A stretch of DNA of 64,000 nt, taken from positions 2,294,001 to 2,358,000 of the forward strand of contig NZ_JABEKU010000001.1 in assembly GCF_013283665.1 (NCBI RefSeq). Direction: 5' to 3'. The translations under genes and the position numbers were made by a program. The notes beneath the pieces are model-generated. The model ran no database searches. It saw only the letters and a list, made by a program, of their open reading frames with translations, and was not told the origin of the DNA. Origin of the DNA: Ensifer sesbaniae (GTDB taxonomy: Bacteria; Pseudomonadota; Alphaproteobacteria; Rhizobiales; Rhizobiaceae). Shown piece by piece: positions 19,394-28,431 of this stretch. Each line of letters opens with the position of its first letter. Position 1 is the first letter of the stretch.

Positions 19394-20232
19394 GCCGGGT
19401 TCCTGCGCATGCGATTGTCAAAGGGATCGGCGGCAAGCTGGCGCCCGTCGAGCGCGCCGATCCAGTCGAGTGCCGCCCGAAGCCGCACGACCTCGCCGAC
19501 GACGACGATCGCTGGCGGCTCCAGCCCGGCCGCCTCGACATCGGCCTCGGCGCGCGAAAGCGTCGTTTCGAGCACCGCCTGTTCCGGCGTTGCGGCATTG
19601 CAGACGAAGGCGACCGGCTCGTCCGGCGAGCGCCCGCCGGCAATGAGGTTGGCGGTGATCGCGCCGATATGTTTCATCGCCATGTACATGACGATGACGG
19701 GCGAGCCGCTGGCAATCCCCTGCCAGTTGATGCGATCCGGCACCAGGCCGGAAGAATCGTGGCCGGTGAGGAAGGTGACCGCGTGATTGACCTCGCGATG
19801 GGTGACGGGAATGCCGGCATAGGCAAGCCCGCCGATGCCCGCGGTGATGCCCGGCACGATGCGGAATGGGATCCGATGTTCAACAAGCGTCAGCGCCTCT
19901 TCGCCGCCACGGCCGAAGACGAAGGGGTCGCCGCCCTTGAGGCGCAACACCCGGTTGCCGGCACGCGCCAGTTCGACCAACCGCAGCGAGATGTCGCGCT
20001 GTTTCGGCGACGGTTTGCCGCCGCGTTTGCCCGCGAACTCGAGCACGGCGCCCGGCCGCGCGAGCTTGAGGCAATCCTCGTTGACCAGCGCATCATGCAC
20101 GATCACATCCGCCTGGCGCAGCGCATTGGCCGCATGCAAGGTCAGGAGACCGGGATCACCGGGACCGGCACCAACGAGCCAGACCGAACCTTTCTCGAGC
20201 GCCGGCAATCCGGCAAAGAGGTCGTCGATCAT
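19390..20232 (-). CDS. cobA: Uroporphyrinogen-III C-methyltransferase CobA
   Basis: 280 residues, SUMT family. Motifs: VGAGPGDPGLLTL near the N-terminus, RLKGGDPFVFGRGGEE, and the PGITAG region. It makes precorrin-2 from uroporphyrinogen III. The ~125 bp upstream is AT-richer and holds a CCGGCA/TGCCGG hairpin; a promoter for cobABCD probably lies there. Confidence 0.95.
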   Translation of the reverse strand: MIDDLFAGLPALEKGSVWLVGAGPGDPGLLTLHAANALRQADVIVHDALVNEDCLKLARPGAVLEFAGKRGGKPSPKQRDISLRLVELARAGNRVLRLKGGDPFVFGRGGEEALTLVEHRIPFRIVPGITAGIGGLAYAGIPVTHREVNHAVTFLTGHDSSGLVPDRINWQGIASGSPVIVMYMAMKHIGAITANLIAGGRSPDEPVAFVCNAATPEQAVLETTLSRAEADVEAAGLEPPAIVVVGEVVRLRAALDWIGALDGRQLAADPFDNRMRRNPA

Positions 20233-20359
20233 TCGTGCTGCCCACCCTGTATACCGGCACCGCTTGCCGGTGCCCCTAACTCGATCTGCGAAGAACCGGA
20301 TTCCATTTTAGAACAAACCCGGACAAAAGATTGATTCAATTCAACAACATAAGCGCGCA

Positions 20360-20824
20360 TCAGGCGACCTCGGCCGCCGCCGGCACGCGCGCTGCCGCAT
20401 CTCTCGATGGGCCGGCAAGCGCCGCCGTCGCATGCGCGGAGACGATCTTCGGCACGATCAGCACGGCCTCTTCCCCGGCGCCGACGAGCGCGGCACCTTC
20501 GGCAACGCCATGACAGCCCGTATGGGCAAAAACGATCTCGGAGGGGTTGGCGAGCCGATGAAGCTCGGCTTCGAGGGTGGCCGCGTCGTAAAAAGCCGCC
20601 GGAACGGAGAAATGTTTCGCCGCCGCCAGGATCGCCGGCTCCTCGGCGCGGGCATCGAGCGAGGCGACAAGCCGGAGATCCGCAGGCGCCGCACCGGCGG
20701 CAGCCAAGGCGCGCTCAGCAAGCGCGATCACTTCGTCGGCTGGCGTTCGCCGCTCGCAGCCGAGCCCGAGCACCAGCCCGGCCCCTGCTTTCGTCGTCTC
20801 GACCAGCGCGTTATTTTCACGCAA
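20360..20824 (-). CDS. cobE: Cobalamin biosynthesis protein CobE (CbiG C-terminal-like)
   Basis: About 148-154 residues. The core matches the CobE/CbiG C-terminal domain: GLGCERRTPADEVIALAERAL, LRLVASLDARAEEPAI, FAHTGCHGVAEGAAL. The start is uncertain: no ATG is near the domain; a TTG (20824) or CTG (20806) is possible, and these lie in or next to an R2 repeat fragment (20812-20866), so the original 5' end may have been replaced. Its biochemical role in the aerobic pathway is not settled. Confidence 0.75.
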   Translation of the reverse strand: MRENNALVETTKAGAGLVLGLGCERRTPADEVIALAERALAAAGAAPADLRLVASLDARAEEPAILAAAKHFSVPAAFYDAATLEAELHRLANPSEIVFAHTGCHGVAEGAALVGAGEEAVLIVPKIVSAHATAALAGPSRDAAARVPAAAEVA

Positions 20825-20866
20825 TTCCGGACGCAAAACCGCTGCACACTTTTGCTGGAATTGCTT
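20812..20866. repeat. R2 element fragment at the 5' end of cobE
   Basis: Contains GCAATTCCGGACG-AAAACCG and CACACTTTTGCTGGAATTGCT, matching the core of the full R2 elements at 41406 and 50793 with a few mismatches. It overlaps the most upstream plausible cobE start codon. Confidence 0.7.
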
Positions 20867-21344
20867 TGATCCCCTAGCCGATGGCATCGGTGGCCGGCTC
20901 CCTTCGTCGGTTCTCCTTAACGAAGCGCCGGCTGGAACAGACTGTTCCGAACCGATCTGGACAGCACCGGCTGAAGGCCCCCTGCTTGGGTCGGCCGCAC
21001 CGGATGCTCTTTCAGTCCGCCAAAGCGGACGCCGTCGCATATCCGTCATTTTTACCGGAGCGCGTGAGACCGGTCAAACCGGATTGCGCCATCGTCATGT
21101 CGCGATTGGAGGAGACGGCTACCCGCACACCTATCGCGATGACAGCCTCTTCCGGCCGCCGCTCTATCGCCGGCACCCCATCCGAAAACGCAGCGACTCA
21201 GAACAAGGTTTTGAATCCTTGGGCGTTTTGCTCTTTTGCAAGCTGCAGCCACGGCGCCGCCACAACAGAAGGCTTTGCAAATCGCGCCCGGCTCTGACAC
21301 AAGGCGGAAAAGCCCTCCTGACAGCTCCTCCCCGAGTCCCTCCC
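20867..21344. other. 478-bp gap between cobE and the TSUP gene
   Basis: No convincing gene or B12 riboswitch. A minus-strand frame at 21012-21176 (GTG start, 54 residues) ends with a P-loop-like GLTGLTRSGKN but has unremarkable codon use and no homologue I recognise, so it is noted, not called. Promoters for the divergent cobE and TSUP genes must lie here. Confidence 0.4.
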
Positions 21345-22130
21345 GTGCAAGATCTCGCCTTCCACCTGCTCGTCTTCCTGTTCGCTGCCGCCTTCATTGC
21401 CGGTTTCATCGATTCGATTGCCGGCGGCGGCGGCATGATCACCATTCCCGCCATGCTGATCGCCGGCATCCCGCCGCTGCAGACGCTTGGCACCAACAAG
21501 CTGCAGTCGCTATTCGGCTCCGGCTCGGCAAGCCTCTCCTATGCGCGGCGCGGTCACGTCAACCTCAGGGAGCAATTGCCGATGGCGCTGATGTCGGCGC
21601 TGGGCTCGGTGTTCGGCGCGCTGCTCGCAACCGTCGTTCCCGGCGACGTCCTGAAGGCTGTGCTGCCATTCCTGCTGATCGCCATTGCGCTCTATTTCGG
21701 CCTGAAGCCGAACATGGGCGATGTCGACCAGCATCGCCGCATCACGCCCTTCGTGTTCACGCTCACCCTCGTGCCGCTGATCGGCTTCTACGACGGCGTC
21801 TTTGGCCCCGGCACCGGCTCCTTCTTCATGCTCGGCTTCGTGACGCTCGCCGGCTTCGGCGTGCTCAAGGCCACGGCGCACACGAAGTTCCTGAACTTCG
21901 GCTCCAATATCGGCGCCTTCGCCGTCTTCCTGTCCTTCGGCGCCATCCTCTGGAAAGTGGGTCTGCTGATGGGCGTCGGCCAATTCCTCGGCGCCCAGGT
22001 GGGCTCACGCTACGCCATGGCCAAGGGCGCCAAGATCATCAAGCCGCTGCTCATCGTCGTCTCGATTGCGCTTGCGACCCGGCTGCTGGCCGATCCGTCG
22101 CATCCCCTCAGAATCTGGCTGGGGATGTGA
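21345..22130 (+). CDS. TSUP-family (TauE/SafE-like) membrane permease
   Basis: 261 residues from the GTG at 21345. Eight or so membrane helices and the TSUP hallmarks IDSIAGGGGMITIPAML with LGTNKLQSLFG, and the mirrored second half GVFGPGTGSFFML ... TAHTKFLNFGSN. The family exports or imports sulfur-containing anions and similar solutes; the substrate here is unknown. Divergent from cobE, so a cobalamin link is possible but unproven. Confidence 0.85.
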   Translation: MQDLAFHLLVFLFAAAFIAGFIDSIAGGGGMITIPAMLIAGIPPLQTLGTNKLQSLFGSGSASLSYARRGHVNLREQLPMALMSALGSVFGALLATVVPGDVLKAVLPFLLIAIALYFGLKPNMGDVDQHRRITPFVFTLTLVPLIGFYDGVFGPGTGSFFMLGFVTLAGFGVLKATAHTKFLNFGSNIGAFAVFLSFGAILWKVGLLMGVGQFLGAQVGSRYAMAKGAKIIKPLLIVVSIALATRLLADPSHPLRIWLGM

Positions 22131-22189
22131 GGCCAGGCGCGCGTTCCTGGCTCGCCGAGACCACAGCGGGGCCGCGACTTATGCGAACG

Positions 22190-22516
22190 TCATTTGACCG
22201 TCAGGCCAACGTCGGGCGCGCCCGTGGTTGACCAGCATGAGCATTCTTCGCCTGCTGGCCCCGCGCCGTAGCCACAAATCTGTTTGGGGGTCTTGCATTG
22301 CCGAGGGCTGCGCGCTTCGGCGCGCGCCTTTGCCTCGGCTTCGGCCTCGGCTCGTTGCTTTCGGCTCATCTTTGGCGTGGGAGCCGCCTTTGCTTTTTCT
22401 ACCTTCTCGACTGCGGATGCGCTGCTCCTGGTCGTTTGGGATGAGCCGGTTTCACTGCATGATGCGATCAGGAACAGCGATGCGACAGCAAACGCAACTC
22501 TAGCAACGGTCTTCAA
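22190..22516 (-). CDS. Small putative lipoprotein with a charged helical middle
   Basis: 108 residues. Lipobox LFLIASC gives a lipidated Cys20; a Lys/Ala/Glu-rich stretch (residues 38-70, KQRAEAEAEAKARAEAR) is probably helical, and four cysteines follow in the tail. A stop codon lies two codons before the TTG at 22516, so TTG must be the start unless a later codon is used. Function unknown. Confidence 0.6.
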   Translation of the reverse strand: MKTVARVAFAVASLFLIASCSETGSSQTTRSSASAVEKVEKAKAAPTPKMSRKQRAEAEAEAKARAEARSPRQCKTPKQICGYGAGPAGEECSCWSTTGAPDVGLTVK

Positions 22517-22641
22517 GCTTCACCCGCAATCTAAACTATGTGGAGCAACTATATGCGTGCTTCCAAGAGCCCCTTCAAGGGCCGGTTGCATTGAGGCGGG
22601 CATTCGGTGAACAAATTCGCGGACGGCAGGCGCGTTCAAGT

Positions 22642-23091
22642 TCAAAACACCGCCAGCAGCAACGCTCCCGCAGCAATGAACACGACGCCCAGCCAGTTCA
22701 TCAGGTTGAGCTTCTCGCCGAGGAAGAGCACGCCGAAGATCGCGACCATGACGATCGAGAGCTTGTCGATCGGCGCCCCGCGTGCGGCGTCGCCGAGCTT
22801 CAGCACGCGGAAATAGGCAAGCCAGGAGGCGCCGGTGGCAAGGCCTGACAGAGCCAGGAACAGCCACGTGCGCCCCGGGATCTCCGAGGGCTTTTGCCAC
22901 TGACCGGTGGCCGCGACGATGCCGGCCAGCACGCAGAGAATGACGACGGTGCGGATCAGCGTCGCGAAATCGGAATTGATCTGCGCGACGCCGACCTTGG
23001 CGAAAATCGCCGTCAAGGCAGCGAACACGGCCGATAGCAATGCCCCTGCATGGTTCCTTAAATCGGCAAGCCGACTTAAGGGCGAAATCAT
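22642..23091 (-). CDS. EamA-type transporter, 5' end rebuilt by a RIME1 insertion
   Basis: 149 residues from the ATG at 23091; the EamA-like body starts at ALLSAVFAALTAIFAKVG and has about four or five membrane helices. The first ~16 residues are read from the RIME1 repeat 23046-23149. Upstream, an ATG at 23169 overlaps the cobO stop (TGATG), is in the same frame and reads MSQSWQP before entering the repeat, which brings an in-frame TAG. The gene thus looks split after codon 7, with possible re-initiation. Last gene of cobP-W-N-O. Confidence 0.75.
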   Translation of the reverse strand: MISPLSRLADLRNHAGALLSAVFAALTAIFAKVGVAQINSDFATLIRTVVILCVLAGIVAATGQWQKPSEIPGRTWLFLALSGLATGASWLAYFRVLKLGDAARGAPIDKLSIVMVAIFGVLFLGEKLNLMNWLGVVFIAAGALLLAVF

Positions 23092-23149
23092 GCAGGACTC
23101 AAAGTGCTACAGCGACCTTTGCGCGTCCTGCGGACGCGCGGCGCTGTAG
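23046..23149 (+). repeat. RIME1-like element, copy 2, inside the EamA gene
   Basis: 104 bp, CTGCATG... to ...CTGTAG, same two-palindrome layout as the copy at 6028. It separates the probable original EamA start (23169) from the rest of the gene. Confidence 0.85.
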
Positions 23150-23168
23150 GGCTGCCAGCTCTGGCTCA

Positions 23169-23813
23169 TCAGAACTCCACGCCCTGCTGCGCCTTGATGC
23201 CGGAGCGGAACGGATGCTTGACCAGCTCCATTTCGGTGACGAGGTCGGCGATCTCGATCACGTCTTCCTTGGCGTTGCGGCCGGTGAGCACCACATGGGT
23301 CATGTGCGGCTTTTCTTCCTTGAGGAAGCGCACGACTTCGGCGACGTCGATATAGTCGTAGCGCAGCGCGATGTTGATCTCGTCGAGCAGCACCATCGAA
23401 TTGCGCTCGTCGCGGATCAGCTCCTTCGCCTTCTCCCAGGCCTTTTCGGCCATCGCCACGTCGCGGGCGCGGTCCTGCGTTTCCCAGGTGAAGCCCTCGC
23501 CGAGAGTATAGAACTGGCAGATGTCGCCGAAATGCTTCTCGATCAGCTCGCGCTCGCCGGTCACCATGGCCCCCTTGATGAACTGCACGACGGCGCAGGG
23601 CATGCCGTGGGCGATATGGCGGAAGATCATGCCGAAGCCGGCGGTCGACTTGCCCTTGCCCTTGCCGGTATTGACGATGATCAGGCCCTTCTCGTCGGTC
23701 TTCGTCGCCATGATCTTTTCGCGCGCCGCCTTCTTCTTCGCCATCTTCATGGCATGGCGGGCATCATCCTTCTCGGCCGGGGCTTCGCCGCTGTTCGTCG
23801 TCTCGTCGCTCAT
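23169..23813 (-). CDS. cobO: Cob(I)yrinic acid a,c-diamide adenosyltransferase
   Basis: 214 residues, CobA/CobO/BtuR family. P-loop GKGKGKST (residues 50-57) and the family motifs RPQ-like core (VLTGRNAKEDVIEIADLVTEM). It adenosylates the cobalt using ATP. A Lys-rich N-terminal ~35 residues precede the domain. Separated from cobN by ~160 bp that contains R2-like debris. Confidence 0.95.
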   Translation of the reverse strand: MSDETTNSGEAPAEKDDARHAMKMAKKKAAREKIMATKTDEKGLIIVNTGKGKGKSTAGFGMIFRHIAHGMPCAVVQFIKGAMVTGERELIEKHFGDICQFYTLGEGFTWETQDRARDVAMAEKAWEKAKELIRDERNSMVLLDEINIALRYDYIDVAEVVRFLKEEKPHMTHVVLTGRNAKEDVIEIADLVTEMELVKHPFRSGIKAQQGVEF

Positions 23814-23971
23814 GATAACTCCCTCATCAAATCAGCGGGATGTCGGCGGAAAACCGCACGCGCTTTTCCTCATCCCGTAATGTTCAGTTCCGCGTTGCAC
23901 TGAACAGCGAAACGGAACCAGGTCTTTGCTTCCAAGCAATTCCGGACGGAAAACCGCTGCCCGGAACCGCT

Positions 23972-26900
23972 CTATTCGTTGCCGACCCGAAGCCGGGTCG
24001 CGGCGTTGCCGATATCGGCAAGTTCAAATCGCGCCGAGTTCGAGCGCGGGGTCCAAAGATTGCGGTCGATTGCTTCGAGGAAGCGTTCGGCAAGCTCGGC
24101 AAAGGCGGCCGGGTTCTTGTCGCGCAGGAAGTCGGCCACCCGTTCGTCGACGATGAAGGCCTGATAGGCGACCTCGAAATGATGATCGCGCACGGCCCCC
24201 GTGGTCGCGGCAAAGGCGAACATGTAATCGACCGTTGCGGCGATCTCGAACGCGCCCTTGTAGCCGTGGCGCATGACGCCATCGATCCACTTGGGATTGA
24301 CGACGCGGGCCCGGACCACGCGGCCGATCTCCTCCTCCAGCGAACGGATGACGGGCTTTTCCGGCCGCGAATGGTCGTTGTGGTAGATCGCCGGCCGAGC
24401 GCCGCTTAAGCGTTCGGCAGCGGCACTCATGCCGCCCTCGAACTGGTAGTAGTCGTCGCTGTCGAGCAAGTCGTGCTCGCGGTTGTCCTGGTTCTGCACC
24501 ACCGCCTCGATCGTGCGCAGGCGTTCCTCGAAGAGGTCGCGCTCCGCCTTGCCCTCCTCGCCGGCGCCATAGGCATAGGCACCCCAGGTGAGATAGGCTT
24601 CGGCGAGATCGGCGCGGCTGTCCCAGCCCTTCTCGTCGATCAGCGCCTGCAGCCCGGCGCCATAGGCACCGGGCTTGGCGCCGAAGACGCGGTAGGAGGC
24701 GCGACGGGCAGCCTCTGCGGTTTCCACACCTTCCGCCTCCAGCCGCCGGGCTTCTACCCGCATGCGCGCGGCGATCATGTTGTCGGCATCGTCCTCTTCC
24801 AGTGCGCCGACGGCGCGGATCGCCTTGTCGAAGAGCGCGATCTGGTCCGGGAAGGCATCGCGGAAGAAACCGGAGATACGCAGCGTGACGTCGACGCGCG
24901 GCCGCCCGAGCACGGCGAGCGGCACGATCTCATAGCCCATCACCCGGCGCGAGACCATGTCCCAGGTGGGTTTCGCGCCGATCAGCGCAAGCGCCTGGGC
25001 GATATCGTCGCCGCCGGTGCGCATGTTCGCCGTGCCCCAGGCGGTCAGCCCAAAGGACGACGGCCATTCGCCATGATCCTGCAGATAGCGGCGGATCAGG
25101 AGTTCGGCCGATTTCTTGCCGAGCTCATAGGCCGCCGGCGTCGGTACGGCGCGGCTGTCGACGGAATAGAAATTGCGCCCCGTCGGCAGCACGTCCGGCC
25201 GGCCGCGAGTCGGCGCGCCGGAAGGACCGGGAGCGACGAAGCGGCCGTCGAGACCGGTGAGGAACCCGGTCATTTCGGCCGCGCCGGAACCGGAGATCGA
25301 GGGTTTCAGGCGTGTGTCGATTTCGTCGAGCACCGCGCGGGTGTTGGCCCAGTCCTGCGGGCAGATCTGTTCGCCCGAGACGAGTTTTGCGGCGAGCAGC
25401 TCGATGCGTTCGACCGTATCGCCTGCGGTGCGCCAGGGAGCGTCGGAGAGGTTGGCGAGGATTGTTGGCTTCGGACCGGTCCAGGGGTCCGACATGACGC
25501 AATCGAGCGGATCGAAGGGGTGAGCGTGGGGCGGGATACCTCCGTCTGCTCCTGTGGCGTTGTCCCCCTCTATTTCCGTGAGGCTACCCCCCTCTGCCCT
25601 GCCGGGCATCTCCCCCACAAGGGGGGAGATCGGCGTGGGGCTGCCGCTCGTTCCCAAGCCAACGTCAACGCCTGTTGTGCCCTGAGAAACAGCAGTTCTA
25701 CTTTGGCCGTCCTCAGGGCCTCCTTCAACACCGTTTGCTGCGGAACGAGCGCCCGCATCCGTGATCTCCCCCCTTGTGGGGGAGATGTCCGGTAGGACAG
25801 AGGGGGGTGCACCACCCGCCGAGGATGCCCGAACGGACGCGGCCACCCCATTCAGCCCCGCATCCGCGGCGATCGCCCGCTGCAGGCTCTGGTCACCGCC
25901 CTCGCCGAGGCCGCGCGGAACCCGCGCCAGTGCCACCGTCAGGTCGGTCAGCAACCGCCCCTCCGGCGCCACGCCGAAGACGTGCAGGCCATCGCGGATC
26001 TGCATCTCCTTGAGGTCGCAGAGATAGGCGTCGAGCTTTTCCAAGGCCTTGTCGTCGCTGTCGCCCTTGTCGATGCCGGCGTCGCTGTCGAGACCGATGT
26101 CGCGCACGAGATCGAGGATCTGGCGGCTCAAGAGCCGCAACCGCCGCGGGTCGCCGCCGGCGGCGTCGTAATATTCGTCGACCAACGCCTCCAGGTCCTT
26201 GAGCGGCCCGTAGGATTCGGCCCGCGTCAGCGGCGGTGTCAGGTGGTCGATGATGACGGCGCTGGTGCGGCGCTTGGCCTGCGTACCCTCGCCCGGATCG
26301 TTGACGATGAAGGGGTAGATATGCGGCAGCGGCCCGAAGATCGCCTCGGGATAGCAGGTCTCCGACAACGCTAAGGTCTTGCCCGGCAACCATTCGAGAT
26401 TGCCGTGCTTGCCCATGTGCACGATCGCCTGCGCACCGAACTGCTGGCGCAGGAAGGCATAGAAGGCGAGATAGCCGTGCGGCGGCACGAGGTCCGGCGA
26501 GTGGTAGCTTTCCTTCGGATCGATGTTGTAGCCGCGCGCCGGCTGGATGCCGACGACAACCGCGCCGCAGCGGGCGAGCGGCAGCGCGAAGCCGCCGTCG
26601 AGGAAGAAGGGATCGGCCTCGGGCGCACCCCAGCGATCGGTCACTTCATCCTGAATCCGTTTCGGAAGCGAATCGAAGAAAACCTTGTAATCGCTTGACG
26701 AAATTCGCTCGCGGATTTCGCGATCATGGCTCGCCGCATTGGTCGGCCCGGCCATCAGGTAGCGCATCAGCGCGTCGCCATCGGCAGGAATCTCCCCGAC
26801 CGCATATCCCTCGCGCGCCATGGCGCGAAGCACCTCGACGGTACCGGCGGGGGTGTCGAGCCCGACGCCATTGCCGAGGCGGCCGTCGCGGTTCGGATAG

Positions 26901-28324
26901 TTGGCCATAACGATGGCGATGCGGCGTTCGGCAGGCCTAGCGCGGCGAAGCTTCGCCCAATTGACGGCAAGGCCGGCGGCAAAGCGCACACGGTCTTCGA
27001 GCGGCTCATGCCCGACGATGTTGGCCTCGACTTTGGCGTCATAGATCGACGCCGCCTTGAAGGAGACGGCCCGCGCAAGAATGCGGCCGTCCACTTCCGG
27101 CAGCGCGACATTCATCGCGAGATCGCGCGCCATCAGCCCCTGCGGCGAGGCTTCCCATTGCCCCCGCGACGAGCCGGAGAAGATCACCTGCAGCACCGGC
27201 GCGCCGGTCGATTCCAAGACGGTCGGCTGCCGGTCAGCGCCGGGCGACGAGACGGCGAAACCGGTGGTGTTCATCACCACGTCGGGTGCTGCCTCGGCGA
27301 AGATCGCCTGCAGCGTGCCGACAGAGACGGCATCCTTGAGGCTCGACACGAAGACCGGCAGCGCGCGCACACCTTCTTGCGCCAACGCATCGATCAGCGC
27401 CTCCACCGGCCGCGTCTCGCCGCTCTGGACGAGGGCGCGGTAGAAGCAGATGGCGATGGTGGCGTTTGCGGAGGCGTTACCCCCCTCTGCCCTGCCGGGC
27501 ATCTCCCCCACAAGGGGGGAGATTGGCCCGGGGTGAGCGCTCGGTCCCAAGTTGGGGTCGGTAACGTTGGCGCGGTCAGAATGGTTGGCGGCGGTTGCAA
27601 GGTCTTTGTGCGCGGAAATCGCCTCACGCTCTCCGCCCATCTCGGAGCGAGCTCTCGCATCCCCGATCTCCCCCCTTGTGGGGGAGATGTCCGGCAGGAC
27701 AGAGGGGGGTAATTTCTGGTCAGAGAGCCGTACACTCGCCCCCACCACGCCCAACCACTCCGAAACCCCGATCACGCCCTTGCCCGGCCACCAGATGCCG
27801 GCCTTGAGCAAGGGCTTCGCCGGCTGCGGCTTTTCTGCGCCCGAGACCAGTGCCTCGGCATAATCGAGGAACAGGCCCGCATTGTCGGCGCCGCCCTCGG
27901 TGAAATAGGCCCAGAGCCGCTGGCGATCGTCGGCCGCAACCGTCGAGAAAGGTTCGAGTCCCGGATCCGGCTTGTCGTCGCCGGGCAGCACGGCGATCTG
28001 AAAACGGTGCGTGACCGCAGCGGCATGCAACGCTTCGAGCAGATAGCGGAAATAGCTGGCCCCACCGAGCGGCCTAACGACGATGAGCTTCGCGTGGCGC
28101 GCCGTGCGCTCGACATAGGTGTCGACCGACATCGGGTGCATCAGGCTCATGAGGCTGGCGATGCGCAGGCTAAGGCCGCCGTCGCGGCGGCCGTGGGCGG
28201 CGGCGATCGAGGAAAGCTCGGTGTCGGCGGCCGAGAGAAACAGGATGTCGGCCGGCGTTTGCCCCAGGTCGATAGCCTCGTTGCCGTCGGCAATCGTTCC
28301 TTTCTGGGCGAGAAGCAGATGCAT
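23972..28324 (-). CDS. cobN: Cobaltochelatase subunit CobN with two in-frame repeat insertions
   Basis: 1450 residues from the ATG at 28324 (a TTG seven codons upstream is less likely). CobN/magnesium-chelatase-like large subunit that inserts Co2+ into hydrogenobyrinic acid a,c-diamide with CobST. The usual length is about 1275. The excess comes from two blocks, about residues 205-282 and 839-913, translated from R4 repeat pairs (27479-27710, 25586-25808). Both blocks carry the same peptides, PPSVLPDISPTRGEI and ISPLVGEMPGRAEGG. Conserved CobN segments resume on both sides (ICFYRALVQSGETRP; FDPLDC) without frameshift, so the gene may be functional. Confidence 0.93.
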   Translation of the reverse strand: MHLLLAQKGTIADGNEAIDLGQTPADILFLSAADTELSSIAAAHGRRDGGLSLRIASLMSLMHPMSVDTYVERTARHAKLIVVRPLGGASYFRYLLEALHAAAVTHRFQIAVLPGDDKPDPGLEPFSTVAADDRQRLWAYFTEGGADNAGLFLDYAEALVSGAEKPQPAKPLLKAGIWWPGKGVIGVSEWLGVVGASVRLSDQKLPPSVLPDISPTRGEIGDARARSEMGGEREAISAHKDLATAANHSDRANVTDPNLGPSAHPGPISPLVGEMPGRAEGGNASANATIAICFYRALVQSGETRPVEALIDALAQEGVRALPVFVSSLKDAVSVGTLQAIFAEAAPDVVMNTTGFAVSSPGADRQPTVLESTGAPVLQVIFSGSSRGQWEASPQGLMARDLAMNVALPEVDGRILARAVSFKAASIYDAKVEANIVGHEPLEDRVRFAAGLAVNWAKLRRARPAERRIAIVMANYPNRDGRLGNGVGLDTPAGTVEVLRAMAREGYAVGEIPADGDALMRYLMAGPTNAASHDREIRERISSSDYKVFFDSLPKRIQDEVTDRWGAPEADPFFLDGGFALPLARCGAVVVGIQPARGYNIDPKESYHSPDLVPPHGYLAFYAFLRQQFGAQAIVHMGKHGNLEWLPGKTLALSETCYPEAIFGPLPHIYPFIVNDPGEGTQAKRRTSAVIIDHLTPPLTRAESYGPLKDLEALVDEYYDAAGGDPRRLRLLSRQILDLVRDIGLDSDAGIDKGDSDDKALEKLDAYLCDLKEMQIRDGLHVFGVAPEGRLLTDLTVALARVPRGLGEGGDQSLQRAIAADAGLNGVAASVRASSAGGAPPSVLPDISPTRGEITDAGARSAANGVEGGPEDGQSRTAVSQGTTGVDVGLGTSGSPTPISPLVGEMPGRAEGGSLTEIEGDNATGADGGIPPHAHPFDPLDCVMSDPWTGPKPTILANLSDAPWRTAGDTVERIELLAAKLVSGEQICPQDWANTRAVLDEIDTRLKPSISGSGAAEMTGFLTGLDGRFVAPGPSGAPTRGRPDVLPTGRNFYSVDSRAVPTPAAYELGKKSAELLIRRYLQDHGEWPSSFGLTAWGTANMRTGGDDIAQALALIGAKPTWDMVSRRVMGYEIVPLAVLGRPRVDVTLRISGFFRDAFPDQIALFDKAIRAVGALEEDDADNMIAARMRVEARRLEAEGVETAEAARRASYRVFGAKPGAYGAGLQALIDEKGWDSRADLAEAYLTWGAYAYGAGEEGKAERDLFEERLRTIEAVVQNQDNREHDLLDSDDYYQFEGGMSAAAERLSGARPAIYHNDHSRPEKPVIRSLEEEIGRVVRARVVNPKWIDGVMRHGYKGAFEIAATVDYMFAFAATTGAVRDHHFEVAYQAFIVDERVADFLRDKNPAAFAELAERFLEAIDRNLWTPRSNSARFELADIGNAATRLRVGNE
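25586..25808. repeat. R4 paired inverted repeat inside cobN (second insertion)
   Basis: Arms CCCCCCTCTGCCCTGCC + ATCTCCCCC...GGGGGAGAT and its inverse flank ~130 bp. Interior shares short blocks with the 27479 copy (CTCG-TCCCAAG, CCGCATCC). It translates in frame on the minus strand. Confidence 0.9.
27479..27710. repeat. R4 paired inverted repeat inside cobN (first insertion)
   Basis: Same arms as 25586 and 9267, ~140-bp interior, ends TTACCCCCCTCTG...CAGAGGGGGGTAA. Translates in frame between the cobN segments ending GVSEW and starting ICFYRAL. Confidence 0.9.
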
Positions 28325-28367
28325 TCGTTTTGTCCGTTCGGGCAATCCCGAACGAAAACGCCGATAG

Positions 28368-28431
28368 CGACTTCCGTCCGGAACTGCATCATTTCAATAC
28401 GTTAGATCATTTCACTCAAGCAATGATCTAG
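28368..28431. repeat. Degenerate R2 remnant between cobW and cobN
   Basis: CTTCCGTCCGGAA, ATTTCAA-ACGTTAGATCATTTCACT and TGATCTAG follow the order of the full R2 at 41406 with deletions. The TAG stop codon of cobW is read from the CTAG at its edge (28428-28430). Confidence 0.65.

Noticed and set aside
25586-27710. CobN extra blocks as inteins or as introns
   Set aside because: Each block is only about 75-80 residues, lacks intein motifs, and is made of the same repeat found in intergenic DNA. No splice-type ends.
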